Positions 1 to 6,007 of a stretch of 21,671 nt of DNA are shown here, piece after piece. The position numbers and the translations under genes are program-made. How positions within the stretch are numbered: position 1 is the first letter of the stretch; each line of letters begins with the position of its first letter. Source of the DNA: Clostridia bacterium (lineage in GTDB: Bacteria; Bacillota_A; Clostridia; Christensenellales; Aristaeellaceae); contig JAFWQM010000170.1 in assembly GCA_017509065.1 (NCBI GenBank), positions 1 to 21,671 of the forward strand. Direction: 5' to 3'. The notes beneath the pieces were generated by a model. The model was not told where the DNA came from. It worked only from the letters and a program-made list of their open reading frames with translations, and made no database searches.

Positions 1-59
1 GAAAAACAATCCGGTGGATTGTTTTTAGCGGAGGCCGGGCGGCAGCCCAGGGCCGAAGG
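1..59. repeat. Hairpin plus GGCCGGGCGG repeat, left window end
   Basis: An 11-bp stem (2-12 pairs with 16-26, loop ggt) is followed by AGCGGAGGCCGGGCGGCAGC (27-46) and a CCGAAGG tail. The reverse complement of the right window end (21622-21666) has the same layout: an 11-bp hairpin of different sequence, then AGTGAAGGCCGGGCGGTAGC, then a CCGGAAGG tail. The hairpin sequence differs while its pairing is kept, and the flank is conserved, as expected of a dispersed structured repeat. No open reading frame of interest lies here. Confidence 0.6.
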
Positions 60-140
60 ATATTTCAAGGTTGAGTGACGCAGGATGGACCGATTTATCG
101 CCCGCAGATAATTCATGATTTAGTTGGGCGAGCAATAACA

Positions 141-237
141 GGCGAAGATTGTCGGCCATTCCCAACAATGTAACTTCGCCAGTTGCGGGTCCAGGGCGGT
201 CACCGCCCTGGTCGGGGTCTGGGGCGGACAGCCCCAG
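141..237 (+). repeat. Structured repeat, copy A (three hairpins)
   Basis: Stem GGCGAAG (141-147) pairs with CTTCGCC (174-180); the loop carries ATTCCCAAC and ends GTAA. Then come TGCGGGT, a 9-bp hairpin (191-199 with 203-211, loop tca) and a 7-bp hairpin (219-225 with 231-237). Copy B at 1962-2059 has the same order, spacing and loop bases, but the first two stems differ in both arms so that pairing is kept. Strand is given by this reading direction; the adjacent gene ypeB runs the other way and ends at 295, so the hairpins may also act as its transcript end. The rest of 60-140 and 238-294 shows nothing I can name. Confidence 0.65.
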
Positions 238-294
238 AGATCCCCCTGCTTCGTTTCTTCCTTGTGATTATGTCTGTGAATAGATTATAATGCT

Positions 295-1590
295 CTACAC
301 CGCTTCCAGGCCCGCCGCGCCTTCCACCACCTTGAGCAGTTCTTCCTGCCGTCCGGTAACGGCGTTGATGTAGCAAAGGTAGGTATGCCCGGCGTATTCG
401 CCCTGGAATTCATAGCAAAGCTTTTCCCCCGCGTCCGTGGGGATGAGGCAGAGGCGGGCGGCGTCCGGTTTCAGTCGGCTGCTGACACGGGCTTGCGCTT
501 CCTCCCTTGTCAGTTCCGGCGTCAGCAGGCCGCGCGCGGAATGGTTCATTAGGTAATTCCGCGCCTCCCAGCCCACCACCTGCGCGGTGTCCAGGCGGCA
601 CTGCACCTTGATGAGATCAGGGTAGAGCAGGGTTTCGCCCTGCGTAGCGGCAAAGGAAACCACCGCAACGCCCTGATATACCTGGAAATATGTGGGCCGC
701 ATATGCTCGTATCCATGATTCGCCAGGAACTGCAGGGCGTTTTCACGGCATTCCTCCACGCTTTTATTCTGGCTGAAATCGGCGCTGTCCGGCGTCAGAA
801 GCAGTATCTGTCCGCCCTGCTTTGTCACAGCCGCGTACAGCGTGATGTCCTGCAGGCGCAGGTTCACACCCCAGCAGGGAATGGCCCCGCCCATTTCCGG
901 GCCGTCCGACACGCTGATCACACGGTCCGCGCCAACAAAATCCCGGGCGATCCACAGCGCTTCCTCCCGCGTCACGGGCTTGTCCGGCAGCGCTTTCGCC
1001 GTGCCGGTCTCCCGCGCGTCGGAGAAGGGGCCGTCGTAAATCAGCGTGGGATAGGATACCGCGCTGTCGTAGGCTGGTTCTGTCTGACTGCCGGCGGGAT
1101 AAAAGGGCGTCTCCCCCTCTACAGCCTGTTCGGATAGTTCGTTCCCCGCCCTGGCCAGCGCCTTGGCGGAATCCGCGCAGGCGGAGATCAGTGTGCCGAG
1201 GGTCGAAGCGTCATCCTCGGTGAGCGCTTCCGTTTTGAGGAGCGCTCCGGAATAATCCGCCAGCTGATTGGCAAATTTCACCGCGTTCTGCGTGGCGGCA
1301 TGGGACAGCGGCAGCAGGGACAGACTGCGCTGCACCTGAGCAGCGCCTACGCTGACCTGGTTCAGGTACTGCGCTTCCGCCCCACGGTCGGAGGACAAAA
1401 GCGCTTTGCTCAGCGCCAGCTGCATATCCTCCATCTGCCGCAGCGCGCTTAGTACCGTTCCCTCATACACCTCCCGCAGCCGGGCTTCCAGCAGCTCCGC
1501 GCGATTGGAAGCCCGCACCGCGGTTCCTGCTGATACAGCCACCACTGCCGCAAAAGCAATCAGCGCAATGACATATCTTTTCTTTTCCAT
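295..1590 (-). CDS. ypeB: Germination protein YpeB
   Basis: A 431-residue protein, close to the roughly 450 residues usual for YpeB. An N-terminal membrane anchor (about residues 6-26) is followed by a long helical region (30-160), the conserved family stretch PTLIYDGPFSDA (181-192), and PepSY/YPEB-type modules beginning near TREEALWIA (207) and TREEAQARV (361), with a further one between. In Bacillus, YpeB is needed for stable incorporation of the cortex-lytic enzyme SleB in the spore and is cleaved on germination. The ATG at 1590 has GGAG nine bases upstream; a GTG at 1623 lies inside the flanking repeat and is less likely. sleB lies upstream on the same strand, the usual partner order, but a folded non-coding block of about 500 bases separates them, whereas the two are normally adjacent. 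Confidence 0.93.
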   Translation of the reverse strand: MEKKRYVIALIAFAAVVAVSAGTAVRASNRAELLEARLREVYEGTVLSALRQMEDMQLALSKALLSSDRGAEAQYLNQVSVGAAQVQRSLSLLPLSHAATQNAVKFANQLADYSGALLKTEALTEDDASTLGTLISACADSAKALARAGNELSEQAVEGETPFYPAGSQTEPAYDSAVSYPTLIYDGPFSDARETGTAKALPDKPVTREEALWIARDFVGADRVISVSDGPEMGGAIPCWGVNLRLQDITLYAAVTKQGGQILLLTPDSADFSQNKSVEECRENALQFLANHGYEHMRPTYFQVYQGVAVVSFAATQGETLLYPDLIKVQCRLDTAQVVGWEARNYLMNHSARGLLTPELTREEAQARVSSRLKPDAARLCLIPTDAGEKLCYEFQGEYAGHTYLCYINAVTGRQEELLKVVEGAAGLEAV

Positions 1591-1650
1591 TTTCGATACT
1601 CCATCTACTGAACTAAAGGGCACTTTAAGTCACAAACCAATACTGTAAAC

Positions 1651-1719
1651 CTGAGGCTCTGCCTCAGACTCCGGCAGGGGTTTCACCCCTGCACCTGACC
1701 AGAGGGATGATCCCTCTGG
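1651..1719. repeat. Three consecutive hairpins upstream of ypeB
   Basis: Three perfect stems follow each other with short spacers: CTGAGGC/GCCTCAG (1651-1667, loop tct), GCAGGGGT/ACCCCTGC (1674-1692, loop ttc) and CCAGAGGG/CCCTCTGG (1699-1719). On the minus strand these would lie in the leader of ypeB if the transcript comes from sleB. None is followed by a T tract in either direction, so ordinary intrinsic terminators are unlikely. Confidence 0.65.
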
Positions 1720-1730
1720 ACTCCGCTCCT

Positions 1731-1960
1731 GGCGAAATTACACCGGTGGTTATTCCCAACTTTCTTCGCCTGTCGGGTTGGGGTTACGGAAAGTTTGAGG
1801 CTTCTGGCCCAGGAAAGCCCGGGAAAATCCCAGGGGAAAGCTCGCTTTCCCCTGGTGATTTATCCCTGGCTTTCACCGGACGCGAAGCGTCCAGGCAGGC
1901 GTCTTTCAGACGCCGGGCCAGAAGCACAGCGTCAAAAGATTGCCTGTTTCTCTCAAGCTT
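1731..1960 (+). ncRNA. Candidate multi-branched structured RNA
   Basis: A hairpin GGCGAA/TTCGCC (1731-1770, copy C of the TTCCCAA-loop hairpin) precedes a closed multi-branch fold. The 9-bp stem 1791-1799 with 1952-1960 (one G-U) encloses an 11-bp perfect stem 1800-1810 with 1915-1925. Inside are three arms: a long interrupted arm of about 25 pairs (1813-1874, inner 11-bp stem 1830-1840/1845-1855), GGACGC-gaa-GCGTCC (1878-1892), and GGCGTCT-ttc-AGACGCC (1898-1914). Arms 1 to 3 are packed within a few bases of each other and of the closing stem. The strand is uncertain because stems read on both strands; plus is chosen from the repeat orientation. I do not recognise a known RNA family. Expression is not shown. 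Confidence 0.4.
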
Positions 1961-1961
1961 C

Positions 1962-2059
1962 AGCGGAAGCAAAGTCTGCTTTCCCAATGTAGTAACTTCC
2001 GCTAATGCGGGTCCAGGGGCCTCAGGCCCCTGGTTCGGGTCTGGGGCGAACAGCCCCAG
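1962..2059 (+). repeat. Structured repeat, copy B (three hairpins)
   Basis: Stem AGCGGAAG (1962-1969) pairs with CTTCCGCT (1996-2003) around a loop holding TTCCCAATGTAGTAA. Then TGCGGGT, a 9-bp hairpin (2013-2021 with 2025-2033, loop tca) and a 7-bp hairpin (2041-2047 with 2053-2059) follow. Compared with copy A at 141-237, spacing and loops are kept, while stem one (GGCGAAG versus GCGGAAG) and stem two (CCAGGGCGG versus CCAGGGGCC) change together on both arms. Confidence 0.65.
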
Positions 2060-2113
2060 CGTAACCCCTTGTTACTCACTTAAAGTGTTCTTTAAGAGTC
2101 TCCCGTATTTCCT

Positions 2114-2767
2114 TCACACCGCAAAAGCGTGCGCGCCGATGGTCAGGCGCACTTCGCGGCTCCAGATCCAGGCGCTGGTGGACTTGGCCGGGTTATAGTA
2201 ATAAACGCAGCCGCCGGTGGGGTCCCAGCCGTTCATCGCGTCGCGTGCTGCGCGGAGGGAATCGTTATCCGGCGTCAAGTTGATTTGCCCGTCCGTCACA
2301 CAGTCGAAGGCCCCGGCCTGGTAAATCACGCCGCTGATGGTGTTGGGAAAGGACGCGGAGCGTACGCGGTTCAGCACCACCGCCGCCACGGCTACCTTGC
2401 CAAGATAGGGTTCACCCCGCGCTTCCGCATGCACCAGCTGCGCCAAAACGTAGATTTCACTTTCATGGTAGGACGCCGCTTCGGCGCTTCCGCCGAGCGA
2501 TATGCCAAGCGCCGCGGCCGTGGCGGGGCCGACCACGCCGTCCACCTTCAAGCCGTTCTTTCGCTGAAACCACACCACCGCGTCATACGTCGCCTGGCCA
2601 AATATGCCGTCGGCAGGCGCGTCCATATAACCGTACTGCCGTAAACGCTGCTGGATCCGCGTTACGTCACTGCCCCGGTCGCCCCAGGCAATGGCGCTCT
2701 GAGCGCTGTTCACAATACCTATGATAAAGAGTCCCGCCAATAGAAACGCCGTCATTCTGCGTTTCAT
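2114..2767 (-). CDS. sleB: Spore cortex-lytic enzyme SleB
   Basis: A 217-residue exported protein. A signal peptide (about 1-27, ending AQSAIA) is followed by a peptidoglycan-binding type 1 domain (29-87, with the DGIFGQAT and VDGVVGPAT repeats) and a Hydrolase_2/SleB catalytic domain (106-217). HAEARGEP at 113-120 carries the likely catalytic glutamate Glu115. SleB is a lytic transglycosylase acting on muramic-lactam-containing spore cortex during germination. The ATG at 2767 has AAAGGGG about ten bases upstream; a TTG at 2803 would put extra residues ahead of the signal peptide. It is slightly shorter than Bacillus SleB but has the same domains. A forespore-type promoter is proposed just upstream. 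Confidence 0.94.
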   Translation of the reverse strand: MKRRMTAFLLAGLFIIGIVNSAQSAIAWGDRGSDVTRIQQRLRQYGYMDAPADGIFGQATYDAVVWFQRKNGLKVDGVVGPATAAALGISLGGSAEAASYHESEIYVLAQLVHAEARGEPYLGKVAVAAVVLNRVRSASFPNTISGVIYQAGAFDCVTDGQINLTPDNDSLRAARDAMNGWDPTGGCVYYYNPAKSTSAWIWSREVRLTIGAHAFAV

Positions 2768-2790
2768 ATACTTCACACCCCTTTCCGCTG

Positions 2791-2819
2791 TATTATGTGC
2801 CAAAAAAAGAAAAACATCC
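2791..2819 (-). promoter_or_regulatory. Possible SigG-type promoter of sleB
   Basis: Reading the minus strand, GGATG (complement of 2815-2819) fits the GNATR core of the forespore -35 box, and CATAATA (complement of 2791-2797) fits the -10 pattern CATNNTA, with 17 bases between. sleB is a known SigG-class gene in Bacillus. The transcript would start close to 2784, leaving a very short leader just including the ribosome binding site, which lowers confidence. The -35 region overlaps the terminator of the upstream vapBC unit. Confidence 0.35.
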
Positions 2820-2844
2820 GCCGCGAACCTGTTTCACGGCAGAT
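2802..2844 (-). terminator. Intrinsic terminator of vapBC
   Basis: On the minus strand, ATCTGCCG pairs with CGGCGGAT (one G-T), extended inward by TGAA/TTCG around the loop ACAGG, giving a 12-bp stem (2816-2844). One base further comes TTTTTC followed by seven more T. It lies 18 bases after the vapC stop codon, before sleB. Confidence 0.8.
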
Positions 2845-2862
2845 ATTTTACTTCAAATCATT

Positions 2863-3261
2863 TTATACCCAGTTCTCTACCCTCAGGTTTTCCACCCGCT
2901 CAAATTCTCTTGTGTTGTTTGTCACCAGCGTCAGGCCCAGAGAACGGGCGTGAGCGGCAATCAGCAGGTCATTGGCTCCGATGGGCGTGCCCTTTTTTGT
3001 CAGGTCGGCGCGGATCGAGCCGTATTCCCTCGCGGCGTCGGCGTCAAAGGGAACCACGGCGATGCGGGACAGAAACAGGAGCAGCGCCAACCGGTTCTGA
3101 TCGGGCCGGGAGCTGTTGAATACGCCAAATTCCAGCTCCGCCATGGTAATGGCGGAAACGCACATATCCTCCGGCTTGTATTGCGTCAGCCGTTGGAGCA
3201 CGCTTTCCGGGCGGTTGTTTTTCGCGTAAGCGATGATGTTGGTGTCCAGCATGAATTTCAT
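2863..3261 (-). CDS. vapC: VapC-type PIN-domain ribonuclease toxin
   Basis: A 132-residue PIN domain protein, the usual VapC size. Acidic metal-binding positions are seen: Asp6 in FMLDTN, Glu42/Glu44 in TMAELEFG, Asp98 in GANDLLIAAHA, and the polar pair in LVTNNTREF (111-120). The VTNNTREFERV and final ENW strings closely match the VagD/MvpT branch, whose enteric members cleave initiator tRNA; the target here is inferred, not shown. Its ATG overlaps the end of vapB by four bases, so the two are translationally coupled. A terminator follows directly, making an independent two-gene unit. Confidence 0.92.
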   Translation of the reverse strand: MKFMLDTNIIAYAKNNRPESVLQRLTQYKPEDMCVSAITMAELEFGVFNSSRPDQNRLALLLFLSRIAVVPFDADAAREYGSIRADLTKKGTPIGANDLLIAAHARSLGLTLVTNNTREFERVENLRVENWV

Positions 3262-3488
3262 AGGCCGTTCCTCTCCTGGAGCGGCAGATCATGCACGCCC
3301 TCGGCCAGAAAATCATCGGTGAAAAGGGATAGGCCCCGCATCATTTCAGCCCATGGATCGTCCTTGGGCAGCAGGATCACCGCTTTTCCGATGCGGTTCA
3401 CCAGCACCTCGTCCTGCTCGAACCGGCAGCTTTTCGGCAGCCGCACCGCCTGACTGCCGCCGTTTGAAAAAACCTTCGCGTATTCCAT
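3258..3488 (-). CDS. vapB: VapB/VagC-type antitoxin
   Basis: A 76-residue antitoxin with an N-terminal AbrB/SpoVT swapped-hairpin DNA-binding domain; AKVFSNGGSQAVRLPKSCRF (residues 4-23) is the diagnostic segment, followed by a C-terminal tail that normally wraps the toxin. It should neutralise VapC and repress its own promoter with the toxin as co-repressor. The ATG at 3488 is preceded by GAGGTGAT at good spacing. A long perfect dyad overlaps the promoter just upstream. Confidence 0.9.
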   Translation of the reverse strand: MEYAKVFSNGGSQAVRLPKSCRFEQDEVLVNRIGKAVILLPKDDPWAEMMRGLSLFTDDFLAEGVHDLPLQERNGL

Positions 3489-3502
3489 GGATCATCACCT
3501 CA

Positions 3503-3537
3503 ACAAAAGTATATATCAGGATATATACTTTTGTCAA
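3503..3537 (-). promoter_or_regulatory. vapBC promoter with palindromic operator
   Basis: On the minus strand TTGACA (complement of 3532-3537) and TATACT (complement of 3508-3513) are 18 bases apart, a strong vegetative promoter. The spacer and both boxes are covered by a perfect inverted repeat with 14-base arms (3503-3516 and 3521-3534, centre cagg). A dyad across the core promoter is the expected binding site for VapB or the VapBC complex. Confidence 0.85.
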
Positions 3538-3544
3538 GCAAAGA

Positions 3545-4018
3545 TTATGATTCCGGCAGCTTGCACACATCCGCCCATTCAACGAAGCCAGAATACTTTT
3601 CCAGCTCGGGCAGGGTCAGTTCAATGGCGCTGTTGCTGCTGCCGCAGGCGGGGAAAACCGTGGTGAACCGCTTCAGCGATTCATCCAGGTACACCTTCAC
3701 CCCTTCATTCACCGCGAAGGGGCACACCCCGCCCACGGCGTGGCCGATCATCGCTTCCGTGTCCTCGGGCGAGAGCATCTTCGCCTTGGTGTGGAACTTC
3801 GCCTTGAACTTGGCGTTGTCCACCCGGGCGTCCCCCGCCGCCACGACCAGCACCGCCGCGCCGTCCACCAGGAAGGAAAGGCTCTTCGCAATGCGGCAGG
3901 GCTCGCAGTTAAGCGCCTGCGCCGCCAGCTCCACCGTAGCGCTGGAAACATCAAATTCCAAAATGCGGTCTTCCATGCCGCGCTCCCGGAAGAACGCCTT
4001 CACCTTGTCAATCGCCAT
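3545..4018 (-). CDS. YbaK/ProX-type aminoacyl-tRNA deacylase
   Basis: A 157-residue YbaK/aminoacyl-tRNA-synthetase-associated domain protein, full length for the family. It carries SATVELAAQAL (26-36), the invariant lysine in IAKSLSF (Lys45), AGDARVD (61-67), GGVCPF (96-101) and the terminal PACGSSNSAIEL (123-134). These free-standing relatives of the prolyl-tRNA synthetase editing domain hydrolyse mischarged tRNAs (Cys-tRNAPro or Ala-tRNAPro); which one is used here cannot be read from sequence. The start at 4018 is set by GGAGG at 4028-4032; a longer frame to 4195 runs into the neighbouring gene and is not credible. It appears to be a single-gene unit with its own promoter. Confidence 0.9.
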   Translation of the reverse strand: MAIDKVKAFFRERGMEDRILEFDVSSATVELAAQALNCEPCRIAKSLSFLVDGAAVLVVAAGDARVDNAKFKAKFHTKAKMLSPEDTEAMIGHAVGGVCPFAVNEGVKVYLDESLKRFTTVFPACGSSNSAIELTLPELEKYSGFVEWADVCKLPES

Positions 4019-4050
4019 GCGCAAAAACCTCCGTCGTTCATAATAACAGC

Positions 4051-4079
4051 ATTGTAACGGCCTCCCCGCAAAAAAACAA
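4051..4079 (-). promoter_or_regulatory. Possible promoter of the YbaK-type gene
   Basis: Minus-strand TTGTTT (complement of 4074-4079) and TACAAT (complement of 4051-4056) are 17 bases apart. The -35 box lies in the T tract of the upstream operon's terminator. The leader would be about 26 bases. Confidence 0.45.
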
Positions 4080-4100
4080 CAGCCAGACTGTACTGGCTGT
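4070..4100 (-). terminator. Intrinsic terminator of the VTC-DUF4956 operon
   Basis: On the minus strand ACAGCCAG and CTGGCTGT form an 8-bp stem (4079-4086 with 4093-4100, 6-base loop), followed by TG and a run of seven T. It lies 15 bases after the DUF4956 stop codon. Confidence 0.8.
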
Positions 4101-4115
4101 GTTCTTTCAACCGGT

Positions 4116-4802
4116 TTACAGGTCGGAATCCGGCATTTCCGCATCGGCGATGGAGATTTCCAGGTTGCCGTTTTGCAGCCGCAGGTCGTCGACAAAGGCT
4201 TTTTCCTTCCCCGGGTCGCGCAGGGTCACGTTGTAGGTGAGGCGGAAAAGCGCGCCCATGTTGACGGTTTTCACCTGCGTCAGCTTCCAGTCCTTGCAGT
4301 AGGCGGCCAGGGTGTCTTTGAAGATTCCGGTGTAATCCAGATCCTCGGGCACAGTGACCCGCAGGCGGCGGCGAAGTCCCTTCGCGTCAGGGTCAAACAG
4401 GCTGATGGCCAGATAGAGCACGCACATCAGCAGGGTGAACAGAACGGCGTAGGCCAGGTAACCCATGCCGGTGATCAGGCCCGTCACCATGCACAGGAAA
4501 ATCAGCGCCATTTCCCTGGCGGTGCCCTTGGCGGAGCGGAAATGCACCAGGCTGAACGTACCCGCCGTGGCGACGCCCACGCCCACATTGCCGTTGACCA
4601 TCATGATCACCATGCAGGACAGGGCGGGCAGGGCAAGCAGGGTGGTAAAGAAGCTGAAGGACAGGCGGCTTTTCCGCGACGCCGTGAACGCCACGATCCC
4701 GCCGATGAGCAGCGCGACGCCCACGCAGAGCAGGAATTTTTCCACGGGAATCACATACACATAGCTGGAATCAAACACACCGTGAAACAGTTTTTCAAGC
4801 AT
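4116..4802 (-). CDS. DUF4956 family membrane protein
   Basis: A 228-residue protein with about four hydrophobic segments in its first 140 residues (roughly 20-40, 48-72, 75-90 and 98-136), then a soluble C-terminal domain (about 145-228) of alternating strands and helices. The motif GTFSLVHFRSAKGTAREMA around residues 81-99 is typical of DUF4956. No biochemical role is established. These proteins recur beside VTC-domain proteins in bacteria, as here, where the start overlaps the end of the VTC gene by eight bases. I infer a membrane partner for the VTC enzyme. Confidence 0.85.
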   Translation of the reverse strand: MLEKLFHGVFDSSYVYVIPVEKFLLCVGVALLIGGIVAFTASRKSRLSFSFFTTLLALPALSCMVIMMVNGNVGVGVATAGTFSLVHFRSAKGTAREMALIFLCMVTGLITGMGYLAYAVLFTLLMCVLYLAISLFDPDAKGLRRRLRVTVPEDLDYTGIFKDTLAAYCKDWKLTQVKTVNMGALFRLTYNVTLRDPGKEKAFVDDLRLQNGNLEISIADAEMPDSDL

Positions 4803-5529
4803 ACATCCGTCCCCCCGTCGTATTCCGTTCGGCGAACCACTGCCGGTAGGCCGTGCCGTATTTGGAAAAAGAAGTCTTGTAGATTTTGTTTTCGCTCAGG
4901 AATTCCACCATCCACAGCGGGATGCCCCCCGGCGTTTTCAGCTCCAGGATCAATTCGTCCGGCGGAATGATGAACCGCCCTCCCCCTGGAGCGCGCAGGT
5001 CGATATCCTCCATGCGCCAGAGCAGGTTTTCATCAATGGTCATTCGGAAGTCCACGCCGTCGATGGGAAAAAACGCTTCCCGCTCATAGGAAAGGTACAT
5101 CGCCGGGGCCAGCGTCGGGCCGTAAAAATGCTTGAAAGCCTCGATCTCCCGGCCGATCTGCTGATCCGACGGCCCGGCGGGCAGGATGTTTTCCGGCTTC
5201 AATCCCTCCATCGCCGCTTGGCAGGGCAGCGCCAGACGCCGCTTGTACACTACCTTTTCAAACTTCTTTTTCAACTCCACAAACACCATGGATGTGTCCG
5301 TCGCCTGCCCGTAAGAACGCACGCGCAGCTTCTCCTTGTACCAGGGCTTTTCGATAGACCGCCGCACCAGCCGCCAGGTATCCGTGTCGTAATAAAGATT
5401 GCGGATGGTGCTGTGGCCGAACTTGTCCAGCGCCAGATGGCCTTCTATGGCTTTCAGCAGCGCGTCGCGCTGGGCATGATTGATCCGGTATTTCAGTTCA
5501 TACCGCTTGAATGTCATCTTCGCAGCCAT
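4795..5529 (-). CDS. VTC-domain protein (polyphosphate polymerase-like)
   Basis: A 244-residue single-domain protein of the VTC/CYTH-like triphosphate tunnel fold. Charged tunnel signatures are in order: ELKY (11-14), YYDTD (46-50), KLRVRSY (67-73), VELKKK (84-89), KRR (96-98), YER (148-150), FRMTID (161-166), ELKT (196-199) and a late SKYG (222-225). In yeast this domain of Vtc4 makes polyphosphate from ATP; activity of bacterial stand-alone versions is inferred. The start at 5529 has AGGAGG eight bases upstream; an in-frame ATG at 5535 is too close to that site. A consensus promoter lies at 5588-5616. The operon lacks the CotH-type gene that often accompanies this pair elsewhere. Confidence 0.88.
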   Translation of the reverse strand: MAAKMTFKRYELKYRINHAQRDALLKAIEGHLALDKFGHSTIRNLYYDTDTWRLVRRSIEKPWYKEKLRVRSYGQATDTSMVFVELKKKFEKVVYKRRLALPCQAAMEGLKPENILPAGPSDQQIGREIEAFKHFYGPTLAPAMYLSYEREAFFPIDGVDFRMTIDENLLWRMEDIDLRAPGGGRFIIPPDELILELKTPGGIPLWMVEFLSENKIYKTSFSKYGTAYRQWFAERNTTGGRMYA

Positions 5530-5587
5530 TGTCATTTCCTCCTGACGCTGACAGGATAACGCATCCGCCTTAAAAGAACCTTTAATC

Positions 5588-5616
5588 ATTATACTTTTTT
5601 TCGGGCGATCCTTCAA
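5588..5616 (-). promoter_or_regulatory. Promoter of the VTC-DUF4956 operon
   Basis: Minus-strand TTGAAG (complement of 5611-5616) and a perfect TATAAT (complement of 5588-5593) are 17 bases apart. A leader of about 50 bases leads to the AGGAGG of the VTC gene. Confidence 0.7.
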
Positions 5617-5674
5617 GCATATTATGCACGAAGATGAAGCAAAATGAAAAATATGAGTTACGATTCAGGTATTC

Positions 5675-5717
5675 CTGGGGGAACCGCTCTTTGGTGCCCA
5701 AAGAGCGGTTCCCCCAG
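5675..5717. repeat. Perfect 20-bp hairpin ahead of the spore protein gene
   Basis: Positions 5675-5694 and 5698-5717 are exact inverted copies (ends CTGGGGGAACC and GGTTCCCCCAG) with a 3-base loop. It lies between divergent genes, 47 bases before the SASP start, with no T tract on either side. It could be a leader hairpin, an operator or another dispersed repeat. Confidence 0.7.
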
Positions 5718-5763
5718 ATATGTGAATGGTAACAAATATGAGAAAAAAACGGGAGGAACGATG

Positions 5764-5937
5764 ATGCTGTCACGGGAAGATCGTTTGAAATATGAAATCG
5801 CGCAGGAACTCGGTTTACTCGAAAAACTAAAGGAAGTGGGCTGGGCCGGACTGAGCGCCGCGGAAAGCGGACGCATCGGAGGGCTGATCGGAGCGAGGAA
5901 AAGGGACGCTTCCTCCCAAAACGCGCCGCTTGACTGA
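5764..5937 (+). CDS. Alpha/beta-type small acid-soluble spore protein
   Basis: A 57-residue protein. KYEIAQELGL (9-18) fits the first alpha/beta SASP signature, including the Glu-Ile pair where the germination protease GPR cuts, and GWAGLSAAESGRIGGLIGA (26-44) fits the second. These proteins coat and protect spore DNA and are degraded at germination. It is nearer the short minor forms (SspF-like) than the major ones, as it has a single N-terminal helix and a short tail. ATG codons stand at 5761 and 5764; GGGAGG at 5751-5756 gives better spacing (7 bases) to 5764. I could not find a convincing SigG promoter. A methyltransferase gene follows after 70 bases. Confidence 0.88.
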   Translation: MLSREDRLKYEIAQELGLLEKLKEVGWAGLSAAESGRIGGLIGARKRDASSQNAPLD

Positions 5938-6007
5938 ATCCATCCGCATAAATATAATAAAAGAAAAAGCCGGGGTCCGGCTGGAAACACAAAGGAGTTT
6001 TCAAAGC

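Larger units (their letters stand above)
1613..2098. repeat. MITE-like non-coding element between sleB and ypeB
   Basis: The block is bounded by the same motif in inverted orientation: CACTTTAAGT at 1621-1630 and its complement ACTTAAAGTG at 2078-2087. The outer flanks are also alike (CTAAAGGG on the left, CTCTTAAAGAA on the right when read inward). A third copy, CTTAAAAGACACTTTAAGTG, starts near 15064 at the edge of another non-coding block. Inside are at least nine hairpins and no credible gene. Terminal inverted repeats around a gene-free interior suggest a miniature mobile element or another dispersed intergenic repeat. No clear target-site duplication was found, and no transposase is in the window. 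Confidence 0.5.

Noticed and set aside
1707..2198. Open frames inside the sleB-ypeB gap (plus and minus)
   Set aside because: They are made of hairpin arms, have no family resemblance and lack ribosome sites; the stems explain the sequence better.
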